A stretch of DNA of 64,000 nucleotides from Paenibacillus helianthi. GTDB taxonomy: Bacteria > Bacillota > Bacilli > Paenibacillales > Paenibacillaceae. A program made the position numbers and the translations under genes. The stretch is taken from contig NZ_LVWI01000003.1 of NCBI RefSeq assembly GCF_001909055.1, positions 87,150-151,149 of the forward strand, given 5' to 3'. The notes under the pieces are model-generated. The model did not search any database and was not told where the DNA came from. It saw nothing but the letters and a program-made list of their open reading frames with translations. Of the stretch, positions 36,645-43,956 are shown piece by piece. Every line of letters starts with the position of its first letter. Position 1 is the first letter of the stretch.

Positions 36645-36676
36645 CAGACTACCCGCGAAGGTAGTCTGTTTTTTTT
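36645..36676 (+). terminator. Intrinsic terminator
   Basis: Nine-base perfect arms CAGACTACC (36645-36653) and GGTAGTCTG (36660-36668) with a six-base loop are followed by eight T. Confidence 0.93.
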
Positions 36677-36814
36677 GATACGGATTCATATTGAGAACCA
36701 AATGGTTAATAACGTATACTGAAAATAGGTACATCGAAGTCATGCCTTCATTCTCCAGTTCATTACAGATTTCACAGGTCTCTGGGCAATCCATTTTGCG
36801 GGGAGGAATCGTTA

Positions 36815-37000
36815 ATGCGGAGTCGGAACGAGAACGGACGGTATCGGCAAAAGCGCGGAGACGCGCTTGTAGGCAACCTTGAGAAAAAGTACGGTTCGGA
36901 CTTTGGCGTACGCAGCGACATGAAGCTGGAGACGCTAAGAAGGCAGCATGATGGACAGTCGTTAACACAGCTGCTTAAGGAACAGCAGGACAAAAACTAA
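36815..37000 (+). CDS. Small basic protein, 61 residues
   Basis: Starts at an ATG with GGGAGGA eight bases upstream and is followed by a perfect terminator. The product (MRSRNENGRYRQKRGDALVG at the N terminus) is strongly basic, then helical with VRSDMKLETLRRQ and LTQLLKEQ. It could bind nucleic acid, but no known domain is recognised. Confidence 0.65.
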   Translation: MRSRNENGRYRQKRGDALVGNLEKKYGSDFGVRSDMKLETLRRQHDGQSLTQLLKEQQDKN

Positions 37001-37037
37001 TCCATAGGGAGCGTATTTGAAGGCTTCCAGAATGATA

Positions 37038-37066
37038 AACATAACCCGCGGGTTATGTTTTTTTTG
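37038..37066 (+). terminator. Intrinsic terminator
   Basis: A 22-base perfect palindrome centred on CCCGCGGG (37038-37059) is followed by a T tract. Confidence 0.9.
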
Positions 37067-37125
37067 TTATTATTCCTTATCGGGCAGCATAATTGAATGT
37101 CAAATCCGTTTCAGAGCAAACGTTA

Positions 37126-37154
37126 TTGACAATTCAACTACTACGTGTTACTTT
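37126..37154 (+). promoter_or_regulatory. Candidate promoter of the PadR operon
   Basis: TTGACA at 37126-37131 and TACTTT at 37149-37154 are 17 bases apart. The -10 is poor. Partly inverted GTTACT and AGTAAT elements in the following 30 bases could be the PadR site. Confidence 0.4.
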
Positions 37155-37209
37155 ATAGCAGTAGTGAGTAATACTGCATACCAGTGGTACAGAATAGCAA
37201 GGAGTGATT

Positions 37210-37539
37210 GTGCTGGAAAATCTAACGGAAATGCTCAAAGGGTCGCTTGAAGGCTGTGTTCTTGAAATTATAAGCCGCAAAGAAACTTACGGTTACGAAA
37301 TTACGCGGCAGCTGAACGCTCTCGGCTTCACAGATGTTGTGGAGGGAACGGTGTACACCATCCTGATCCGCCTTGAAAAAAATAAGCTGGTGGAGATCAC
37401 CAAGAAGCCCTCCGAACTGGGACCGCCGCGAAAGTTCTTTGCGATCAACGATGCGGGGCGAGAGGAACTTCAGAGGTTCTGGGAAAAGTGGGAGTTCGTA
37501 TCCTCAAAAATTAACGAGTTAAAGGAGAGAAAACAATGA
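37210..37539 (+). CDS. PadR family transcriptional regulator
   Basis: A 109-residue PadR-type regulator (subfamily 2, short). The winged helix is EIISRKETYGYEITRQLNAL with VVEGTVYTILIRLEKNKLVE and PPRKFFAINDAGREELQRF. GTG 37210 has AAGGAG at good spacing; the GTG two codons earlier overlaps that site. It overlaps the next gene by four bases (ATGA) and heads an operon encoding two DUF1048 proteins and an ABC exporter, which it probably represses until an inhibitor or drug is sensed. Confidence 0.93.
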   Translation: MLENLTEMLKGSLEGCVLEIISRKETYGYEITRQLNALGFTDVVEGTVYTILIRLEKNKLVEITKKPSELGPPRKFFAINDAGREELQRFWEKWEFVSSKINELKERKQ

Positions 37540-37883
37540 ACTTTTGGGAAAAAATCACCGGAAGCGACATGACTAAAGAATTCAAAATGTTTGAAGCGCG
37601 AACCCAAAAACTGCCGGCTGATTATCAGGCGGCATGGGAGAAAATCAAAGCCAATCTTTGGACGCACTCCGATTTCAGCGGTCGCAACCTCATGCCGATT
37701 CTTGACGGTGTGCTTGGCCTGCTTGAAGAAACGGCGGCGGACGGTCAGAGTGTCCAAGAGGTTTTGGGTGACGATATCAAAGGCTTCTGTTCTGCGCTGG
37801 CCGGTGAAGAAGAGGCAAAGTCTTATCGCGACAAATGGCGGGAGCAGCTCAACAACAATATCGCTAAAAAATTACGTGAATAG
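37536..37883 (+). CDS. DUF1048 family protein, copy 1
   Basis: A 115-residue cytoplasmic alpha-helical protein of family DUF1048. FEARTQKLPADYQAAWEKIK is the conserved N-terminal block, and VLGDDIKGFCSALAGEEEAK is the C-terminal block. The function is unknown. In Firmicutes these genes regularly sit between a PadR regulator and an ABC transporter, as here. Translation is coupled to padR. Confidence 0.88.
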   Translation: MNFWEKITGSDMTKEFKMFEARTQKLPADYQAAWEKIKANLWTHSDFSGRNLMPILDGVLGLLEETAADGQSVQEVLGDDIKGFCSALAGEEEAKSYRDKWREQLNNNIAKKLRE

Positions 37884-37895
37884 GAGGAGGATACC

Positions 37896-38246
37896 ATGAA
37901 TATACGGGATATCATCGAAGGTAAAAAAGAGTGGCGGGCGCACGTGGCGCGTGTCAAAGCGCTCCCTAAGGATTATCAGATTGTTTATAAAGAGATTCAA
38001 CGATATTACTTTAAGGTCGGTCCTGTCGAATTAACCGAAGATACGGGGCTGCTTTCGGGGATTGTCGATCTTTTTGAAGAGGGTGCGGCCTTGGGAAAAG
38101 GCGTGCTCCAAGTGACTGGCAATGACGTAGCCGCTTTCTGCGACGATCTAATCAAAGATTCAAAAACCTATGCCGACATCTACCAGGAACCTGCTGACCA
38201 GGAAGTGAACAAGGCGATGAAAAAGTGGACGGATAAAATAAAATAA
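37896..38246 (+). CDS. DUF1048 family protein, copy 2
   Basis: A 116-residue paralogue of the preceding gene, with VKALPKDYQIVYKEIQRYYF and VTGNDVAAFCDDLIKDSKTY aligning to the same two blocks. The two copies are diverged, so they are not a recent duplication. TAGGAGGAGG precedes the ATG, twelve bases after copy 1. It may act with copy 1 as a heterodimer (inference). Confidence 0.88.
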   Translation: MNIRDIIEGKKEWRAHVARVKALPKDYQIVYKEIQRYYFKVGPVELTEDTGLLSGIVDLFEEGAALGKGVLQVTGNDVAAFCDDLIKDSKTYADIYQEPADQEVNKAMKKWTDKIK

Positions 38247-38261
38247 AAGGGGGATACCGGG

Positions 38262-39029
38262 ATGGGAAAAGCAATTGAGGTGAAAAGTCTGCGAAAATCC
38301 TTTAAGGGTACAGAAGTCCTTAAGGGCATCGATTTTGAAGTGAAGCGGGGTGAGATTTTCGCCCTGCTCGGCTCTAACGGCGCGGGCAAAACGACGATTG
38401 TCAGTATCCTTACTACGCTGCTCAAACAGGATGGAGGCACTGCCACCGTTAACGGATTTGACGTTGCGTCAGATCCCGAGAACGTACGGCATGCGATCAG
38501 TCTGACCGGGCAATTTGCCGCCGTGGACGAAATATTGACCGGGCGGGAAAATCTTATCATGATCGCCAAACTGCGACACCTCCCCAATCCGCGTCAAGTG
38601 GCTGACGATCTGCTGATACGCTTCAGCTTGACTGAGGCCGCCAACCGCAGGGCTTCCACCTATTCGGGCGGTATGCGCCGGAGGTTAGACATTGCCATGA
38701 GCCTGATCGGAAACCCGCAGCTTATTTTCCTCGACGAGCCGACGACAGGGCTTGACCCCGAGGCACGTATTGAGGCATGGAAGATGGTCAAGGAGCTGTC
38801 GGACGGTGGCACGACGGTATTCCTGACCACTCAGTATTTGGATGAGGCTGAACAGCTTGCCGATCAGATTGCCATTTTGCATGAGGGCAGAATTATAGCA
38901 GGTGGCACACTTGAGGAACTGAAGAAGCTCTTCCCGCCCGCAAAGGTGGAGTATGTGGAAAAACAACCTTCATTGGAGGAGATCTTCCTCGCGATCATCG
39001 GGAAAAGGGAGGTAAGTAACCATGAATAA
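38262..39029 (+). CDS. ABC transporter ATP-binding protein (drug/daunorubicin type)
   Basis: A 255-residue ABC ATPase: Walker A GSNGAGKTT near residue 38, signature YSGGMRRRLDIAMSL, Walker B LIFLDEPTTGLDP, and H-loop replaced by TTQYLDEAEQLADQ, where Gln replaces the usual His. That TTQYLDEAE form is typical of DrrA-like drug exporters. The last eight bases overlap the permease. It powers export of an unknown toxic substrate. Confidence 0.93.
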   Translation: MGKAIEVKSLRKSFKGTEVLKGIDFEVKRGEIFALLGSNGAGKTTIVSILTTLLKQDGGTATVNGFDVASDPENVRHAISLTGQFAAVDEILTGRENLIMIAKLRHLPNPRQVADDLLIRFSLTEAANRRASTYSGGMRRRLDIAMSLIGNPQLIFLDEPTTGLDPEARIEAWKMVKELSDGGTTVFLTTQYLDEAEQLADQIAILHEGRIIAGGTLEELKKLFPPAKVEYVEKQPSLEEIFLAIIGKREVSNHE

Positions 39030-39783
39030 TTACTTTTTCAGCGACATGAGCGTTATGCTTGGACGTTCTATGCGTCATATTTTCCGCAGCATGGACACTA
39101 TCATCACGGTCTGCATTACTCCGATTGCGATGATGCTGCTGTTTGTCTATGTATTTGGCGGCGCCATCCAAACCGGTACGGATAATTATGTGAACTACCT
39201 GTTGCCCGGTATCCTGCTCATTGCGATTGCTAGCGGGATATCCTATACGGCTTACCGCCTGTTTCTGGATAAGCAGAGGGGCATCATTGAGCGGTTCCAC
39301 TCCATGCCAATTGCGCGTTCCGCCGTGTTGTGGGGGCACGTGCTAACCTCGCTGGTATCCAACGTCATTTCTCTTGTCGTCATCATTCTCGTAGCACTCC
39401 TTATGGGCTTTCGCTCATCGGCAGGGGTCCTGCCCTGGCTCGCCGTAACTGGTATACTTATATTGTTTACGCTGGCGTTGACTTGGGTTGCGGCGATTGC
39501 GGGACTGTCCGCGAAATCGGTGGAAGGGGCTAGCGCATTTTCCTATCCGCTTATCTTCCTGCCGTTTATAAGCTCGGCCTTTGTGCCGACCGAAACGATG
39601 CCTTCAGCCGTACGCGCCTTTGCCGAAAACCAGCCGGTGACCTCTATCGTCGAAACCATCCGTGCTCTATTGTCAAGTCAGCCGGTAGGCAATGATATCT
39701 GGGTTGCTCTTGCGTGGTGCTTAGGGATACTGATGGTTGCATATTTATTTGCGGTACGCGCATACAAACGGAAAGCAGCTTAA
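39022..39783 (+). CDS. ABC-2 type transporter permease
   Basis: A 253-residue, six-helix permease of the DrrB/ABC-2 family, with NYLLPGILLIAIASGISYTA and FLPFISSAFVPTETMP. It pairs with the overlapping ATPase. The PadR-DUF1048-ABC arrangement suggests inducible efflux of a membrane-active or aromatic compound. Confidence 0.92.
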   Translation: MNNYFFSDMSVMLGRSMRHIFRSMDTIITVCITPIAMMLLFVYVFGGAIQTGTDNYVNYLLPGILLIAIASGISYTAYRLFLDKQRGIIERFHSMPIARSAVLWGHVLTSLVSNVISLVVIILVALLMGFRSSAGVLPWLAVTGILILFTLALTWVAAIAGLSAKSVEGASAFSYPLIFLPFISSAFVPTETMPSAVRAFAENQPVTSIVETIRALLSSQPVGNDIWVALAWCLGILMVAYLFAVRAYKRKAA

Positions 39784-39849
39784 ACCGGCGGAAAGGGTTT
39801 GAAGCCTTCCCAACTGGTTTTGCCTAAAATAACCAAAAATTACCTTGAT

Positions 39850-39915
39850 GGTTCCCGTCCCGTACCGGGCATACTACTTCCCAATAAAACCTAAAACAGG
39901 GTGGGGGCGGGAACC
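39850..39915 (+). repeat. Inverted repeat across the start of the CmpB-like gene
   Basis: GGTTCCCGTCCC (39850-39861) pairs with GGGGCGGGAACC (39904-39915) with one G-U wobble over a 42-base loop. The right arm begins three bases after the GTG at 39901, so in RNA it would bury the start region. No T tract follows. Confidence 0.65.
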
Positions 39916-40488
39916 ATTTCGATATCACAGCTGCTTTCGCTGGGAGATTCCCCTGGTGTGATGCTGGCGGGAGAATATTTTTTCTATTTTATGCTGTATT
40001 CTTTTTTGGGTTGGGTGCTGGAAGGAAGCTATAATCTCTATAGCCAGGGGGCTTTTCGCAAGGAGGGTTTTCTCAAGGGGCCCTTCAAGCCAATGTATGG
40101 TTTCGCACCGTTGCTGCTGGTGGCGCTTAAGGACCTTAGCCTTCCGTTGCCGCTCCTAATTGCTCTGGCTTTTATCATCCCTTCCGCTGTCGAGTATGCC
40201 AGCGGCTGGCTGCTGAAGTATGCTTTTCATAAGCAGTGGTGGGATTACTCGGGTATGGCCTATCAATTGCGGGGGCATATCTGTCTGAAATTCTCATTAT
40301 ACTGGTGGGGGCTGGCGACTATATGTATTTATGGTCTGCAGCCGCTTGTAGAGATGCTGTATCAGCCTATATCTGCAATATGGATGCTGTTGCTGCCGCT
40401 CATGGCTTTGATGCTTACTGCTGATCTGCTCTGGACCTGCCGAACCTGGCGGCGTGGTTCGAAAGTGATGGAGCTTGGGGAAGGCTAA
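39901..40488 (+). CDS. Putative ABC transporter type IV membrane protein (CmpB-like)
   Basis: A 195-residue membrane protein with about five helices. The signature LGWVLEGSYNLYSQG ... GFLKGPFKPMYGFAPLLLV identifies the PF06541/CmpB-like family. The exact function is unknown despite the ABC name. The start is uncertain: GTG 39901 has little ribosome site and sits in an inverted repeat, while GTG 39958 or ATG 39961 just before the first helix are alternatives. Confidence 0.75.
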   Translation: MGAGTISISQLLSLGDSPGVMLAGEYFFYFMLYSFLGWVLEGSYNLYSQGAFRKEGFLKGPFKPMYGFAPLLLVALKDLSLPLPLLIALAFIIPSAVEYASGWLLKYAFHKQWWDYSGMAYQLRGHICLKFSLYWWGLATICIYGLQPLVEMLYQPISAIWMLLLPLMALMLTADLLWTCRTWRRGSKVMELGEG

Positions 40489-40526
40489 AACTTGCGTGTA
40501 GCAGTATGCGAATGAATATAGAGATC

Positions 40527-40565
40527 AAGGGACATTGTCAGCCTTCGGGCCGATAATGTCCCTTT
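40527..40565 (+). terminator. Hairpin terminator after CmpB-like gene
   Basis: AAGGGACATT (40527-40536) pairs with AATGTCCCTT (40555-40564) around an inner GGCC-type stem. A weak T-rich tail follows. Confidence 0.6.
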
Positions 40566-40589
40566 GCTGTTTGTGGAGACAAGGAATAC

Positions 40590-40856
40590 ATGCTAATGTT
40601 GTCAAATATAGTGAGAGAAGTCCACAATAGCGGACCATTTATTCATGATTTCTATAACGACGGTAAAGTGATCCACTGGATCGTGGACAATTCCAGAGAC
40701 GGCATGGCCGTAAGTGCTGGGAAAACGGAATATGTATGCAGGGCAATCGGACTTGCTGAGGCTGCTGGATTTTACAAGGTTGAATTGTCAGACTGCGACG
40801 GCCATGCGAAGAATGAGAAAATCACCGTAATTTCTTTCCGCAAGGGTGAACGATAA
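40590..40856 (+). CDS. Conserved small protein, unknown function
   Basis: An 88-residue soluble protein with AAGGA four bases before ATG 40590. It reads as a compact alpha/beta domain (HDFYNDGKVIHWIVDNSRDG, GLAEAAGFYKVELSDCDGH). No family recognised. It lies 58 bases upstream of a Nudix gene and may be cotranscribed. Confidence 0.55.
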   Translation: MLMLSNIVREVHNSGPFIHDFYNDGKVIHWIVDNSRDGMAVSAGKTEYVCRAIGLAEAAGFYKVELSDCDGHAKNEKITVISFRKGER

Positions 40857-40914
40857 AAGTGATTTAGAACCGCAGCGGATAAAATATTGCTAATCCACAA
40901 ACAGGAGGGATACT

Positions 40915-41388
40915 ATGCCAATAACCGAGTATTACCGGGGTCTACGGGAGAAGGTTGGGAGTGAACTGTTAATGGTGCCGTCTGTCGCGGCAATTATTAG
41001 AAATGAGGAAGGTGCGGTTCTTCTGCTCCGCAAGGGTGGGGAACAGCTGTGGGGGTTGCCTGCAGGTGCCATTGAACCAGGAGAGACACCGTCCAGGGCA
41101 CTGCGCAGGGAGGTATATGAAGAGACAGGACTGATGGTGAACCCGCTTCGGATCATCGGGGTATTCGGCGGAGAGAAGTTTACATATGAGTACAACAATG
41201 GTGACCGGGTTCAATATTCGGTTATTGTGTTTGAATGCTCTATCGTCAAGGGAATGCTCCGAGGTATCGACGGGGAGGCGGAGGAGCTGGTGTTTTTCAG
41301 CGAAGAAAAACTACCTGGACTGGCCATCCCATTCCCACCGGAGATTTTTAAACGGGATTCTGCTGAGGAACGGGTCATTTTCGAATAA
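40915..41388 (+). CDS. Nudix hydrolase
   Basis: A 157-residue Nudix hydrolase with a complete Nudix box, G(x5)E(x7)REVYEETGL, near residues 51-73 (GAIEPGETPSRALR then REVYEETGL). It cleaves a nucleoside diphosphate linked to another moiety; the substrate is unknown. AGGAGGG precedes the ATG. Confidence 0.92.
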   Translation: MPITEYYRGLREKVGSELLMVPSVAAIIRNEEGAVLLLRKGGEQLWGLPAGAIEPGETPSRALRREVYEETGLMVNPLRIIGVFGGEKFTYEYNNGDRVQYSVIVFECSIVKGMLRGIDGEAEELVFFSEEKLPGLAIPFPPEIFKRDSAEERVIFE

Positions 41389-41405
41389 TACCCGTCATTT
41401 TGATT

Positions 41406-41816
41406 ATGGGGATGAAAGTAGTGAGAGCCAAAATTGTATACGGCTATGCTGTACTTATATGCATTATACTGGGGCTCAGCTCCAGAGTATGTGGTGACTG
41501 GCTGCCACCGTTTGCCGCCAAGCATCTGGGAGATGCGCTGTGGGCATCAATGATTTATTTTATTTGTCGTGTACTGTTTACCCGGCGGCAACGATGGCTG
41601 TCACTGGTCCTGAGCCTGTGTTTCAGTTTCGGGATTGAATTTAGCCAGCTTTATCAGAGTGAATGGATCAACGTGGTTCGTGATTCTGTGCTTGGGGGAT
41701 TGATTCTCGGAAAAGGGTTTCTTTGGATTGATCTTCTGCGGTATACGGCAGGGATAATGTCCGTTTATGCGCTGGACCGCATTTGTTCGCCCCGCATGAT
41801 ACACCAGGATAAGTAA
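41406..41816 (+). CDS. DUF2809-like membrane protein
   Basis: A 136-residue membrane protein with four helices and FGIEFSQLYQSEWINVVRDS, a pattern seen in DUF2809/VanZ-like proteins. It starts 18 bases after the Nudix stop. Start choice is poor: ATG 41406, ATG 41412 and GTG 41421 all lack a strong site. Function unknown. Confidence 0.7.
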   Translation: MGMKVVRAKIVYGYAVLICIILGLSSRVCGDWLPPFAAKHLGDALWASMIYFICRVLFTRRQRWLSLVLSLCFSFGIEFSQLYQSEWINVVRDSVLGGLILGKGFLWIDLLRYTAGIMSVYALDRICSPRMIHQDK

Positions 41817-41957
41817 CTAACAAGCAGAGCAGGCATTTCTGTGATGAAGTGATTCCATAAACTATTCTATAAATCTTACAAAATTGCTTCTGGATTATAG
41901 AGGTTAAAGAATATATATTTAGGGAGATGCTGCCAGATATGGAGATGAGATCCCCTA

Positions 41958-42749
41958 ATGACGAATAACCTAATCATAGTGTGCGTGCTGACCATGATCA
42001 TTCACACAGCCGAAACGTTGTCTTATTCGGTGCGCTTTGCCGGTGTGAAGCTGAACAAGATTGCCATTGCATTATCCCTGACCGGAATCATCGTGCTGGT
42101 GTCCAGAACGGCCAATATGGTTCAAGCCCCCCTTACTGCCAAATTTGTTGATCTTGCCAAGATTGATCACACCTTTCCTTTGGAAAATTATCTGCGGATC
42201 ATCATGCTGGCCTCCTCACTGGGTACATTGCTTGCTATTACCTTATTCCCCACCTTCGTGGGGCTGTCCGGCAGAATTATCTCCAAGCTGGAGATTGAAG
42301 GCTCCATACCCAAGCTGCTGACCAGTGTGACGATCAGTCAGCTTAAGAACACCCGCAAGTACATCCGCAAGCCCAAAGTGAAGCTGCGCAGCTTCCGTTA
42401 TCTGGGCATTCCGAAGCGCTTTATTGTCATGAATATATTTGTTACCGGATTTTATACGGTCGGTGTGCTGTCTTCATTGATGGCGGCGCATCTGGTACCA
42501 GCTTTCAGTACAACAGCCTCCCAGGCATCAGGGTTGATCAATGGTCTTGCTACCATCATGCTGACCATCTTCATCGACCCTCAGCTTGGCATTATCACCC
42601 ATAAGGCTACTGAAAATGCGGATTCCCGGGATCAGCTGGGCAAAATATATGTCCTCCTGATGGGTTCGAGGTTCCTGGGAACCTTGCTTGGTCAGGCTGT
42701 GCTTTTGCCTGCAGCCCATTCGATTATCTGGCTGGTGCAGCTGATCTGA
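41958..42749 (+). CDS. amj: Lipid II flippase Amj family protein
   Basis: A 263-residue polytopic membrane protein of the Amj (YdaH) family. In B. subtilis Amj is the alternate lipid II flippase, backing up MurJ when envelope stress induces it through SigM. The family signature IIHTAETLSYSVRFAGV lies in the first helix, with SRTANMVQAPLTAKF near residue 50. GGAGATGAG lies about ten bases before the ATG. It is monocistronic. A SigM-type promoter was looked for but not convincingly seen. Confidence 0.88.
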   Translation: MTNNLIIVCVLTMIIHTAETLSYSVRFAGVKLNKIAIALSLTGIIVLVSRTANMVQAPLTAKFVDLAKIDHTFPLENYLRIIMLASSLGTLLAITLFPTFVGLSGRIISKLEIEGSIPKLLTSVTISQLKNTRKYIRKPKVKLRSFRYLGIPKRFIVMNIFVTGFYTVGVLSSLMAAHLVPAFSTTASQASGLINGLATIMLTIFIDPQLGIITHKATENADSRDQLGKIYVLLMGSRFLGTLLGQAVLLPAAHSIIWLVQLI

Positions 42750-42849
42750 AGATGCCCCAAGCGCAAAAGAAACACTACCCCTATACATAGAAAAGCTGTT
42801 GTATCAGCGGCTTCATGGCTTCATTCTTCTGGTGCATTCAGCCGCCATC

Positions 42850-43665
42850 TCATTTAGGCAGCTTGGTTTCCGCTGCCCGGAGCGCAAGCGTGATCTTCTG
42901 CTCCCAGGCATACGATTGCTGCCCGAACGTACGAAGCTCGCCCATGCGGGCATAAGACAATTTCATCGCCGCCGCAGCGGTGATGGCGTCGCCCGCTGCG
43001 ATAGCGGCTTTGAAACGTTTATCTGCCTCTGCACGTTCTGCCTGCGCAGTGCTGGCCCCTTTATTCTGAGCTGCAATTTGCTTCTTGAGACCGGCTATGG
43101 GAGCCAGGGCATCCTTAGCCGGTTTTAGCTTGGCTGCTGTAAGTGCCCGGGCTTCCGCTAGCAGGGTATTCTTCGCCTTGACTTCGGACCGGGCGGCGGT
43201 TGCAGCGGCCTTCAATTTGTTCCGTTTAATCTCCAGCAGGGTTGCCGACTTCAGATTCCCGGCCTTGCGGGCTGCTGTGATCTGCTTGCCGAGCGAACTG
43301 TATTCCTCTAATAGCGGTGAATGCTTCTTCTTCATGGCTTCAGCTTCCGCCTTCAGCCGGTTCAGCAAGACGGAATCAACGGTCTTCAGCTTCAAATTTA
43401 TGGCTGCGAGATCCGTATTATTCTGCTTGCGGAGTGTCTGGGTTCTCGTACCTTCCGACTTCAATGTCACCTGGAGTCCGGTATAATCGCTGTACATCGT
43501 ATGAATCTCTTCCAGGGCGGAGTCCCAGTCAGATGCAGCTTCAGCATGAGGAAGATATACGCTGAACATTGCCAGCAGAACCAGCATTCCTATCATTCTG
43601 CGGTAAAAGCCTGCGCCGTTCCATTGTTCAGAAGCAGCATTCCATTTCCGTATTCCTGCTTTCAT
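42850..43665 (-). CDS. Secreted Ala/Lys-rich coiled-coil protein
   Basis: A 271-residue protein with a signal peptide (hydrophobic core MIGMLVLLAMFSVYLPHAEA, likely cleavage after AEA-A near residue 44). The mature part is almost wholly alpha-helical coiled coil, rich in Ala, Lys and Glu (about residues 60-260). ATG 43665 has AGGAG nine bases upstream. The 111-base transcript leader contains a terminator, so expression may be controlled by attenuation. Family not recognised; a cell-wall or spore-envelope structural role is possible. Confidence 0.78.
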   Translation of the reverse strand: MKAGIRKWNAASEQWNGAGFYRRMIGMLVLLAMFSVYLPHAEAASDWDSALEEIHTMYSDYTGLQVTLKSEGTRTQTLRKQNNTDLAAINLKLKTVDSVLLNRLKAEAEAMKKKHSPLLEEYSSLGKQITAARKAGNLKSATLLEIKRNKLKAAATAARSEVKAKNTLLAEARALTAAKLKPAKDALAPIAGLKKQIAAQNKGASTAQAERAEADKRFKAAIAAGDAITAAAAMKLSYARMGELRTFGQQSYAWEQKITLALRAAETKLPK

Positions 43666-43701
43666 TCTCATCATCTCCTGTAATATGGTCGATAATAGAC
43701 G

Positions 43702-43751
43702 CAAAAAAGCACCCCCAAGAAAGGCGCAAAGGCCTGTCCTGCGAGGTGCTT
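43702..43751 (-). promoter_or_regulatory. Leader terminator (attenuator-like) upstream of coiled-coil gene
   Basis: On the minus strand AAGCACC (43751-43745) pairs with GGTGCTT (43713-43707), followed by a run of T to 43703. It lies between a consensus promoter and the start codon. The 30-base loop holds an AGGCC/GCGCCT-type inner helix. Flanking CGATAA and TTATCG could form an outer helix. This suggests a structured regulatory leader. Confidence 0.55.
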
Positions 43752-43782
43752 CTCCCGCTTATCGTATGAAATTTGTCCTTTT

Positions 43783-43811
43783 ACTATAGCTTGTAATCAA
43801 GGGATCGTCAA
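43783..43811 (-). promoter_or_regulatory. SigA-type promoter of the coiled-coil protein gene
   Basis: On the minus strand TTGACG (43811-43806) and TATAGT (43788-43783) are separated by exactly 17 bases. Transcription would begin near 43776. Confidence 0.75.
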
Positions 43812-43956
43812 CAAAAAAAGAACGCAGGTTCGCTTATTTGATCTTCTATTGCTATTTTTAATGTAACTGGTTCAAGAAATCTAGTAGAATAGTTCTATAG
43901 TTTACAATATTGGATAAAATCCGCAGTAGAAGCAGTATAGACAGGGAGATGACAGC

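Noticed and set aside
43702..43780. Known riboswitch (c-di-GMP, c-di-AMP, guanidine, glycine) in the coiled-coil gene leader
   Set aside because: None of the conserved core sequences I know for these classes was found. Only a promoter and a leader terminator are supported.
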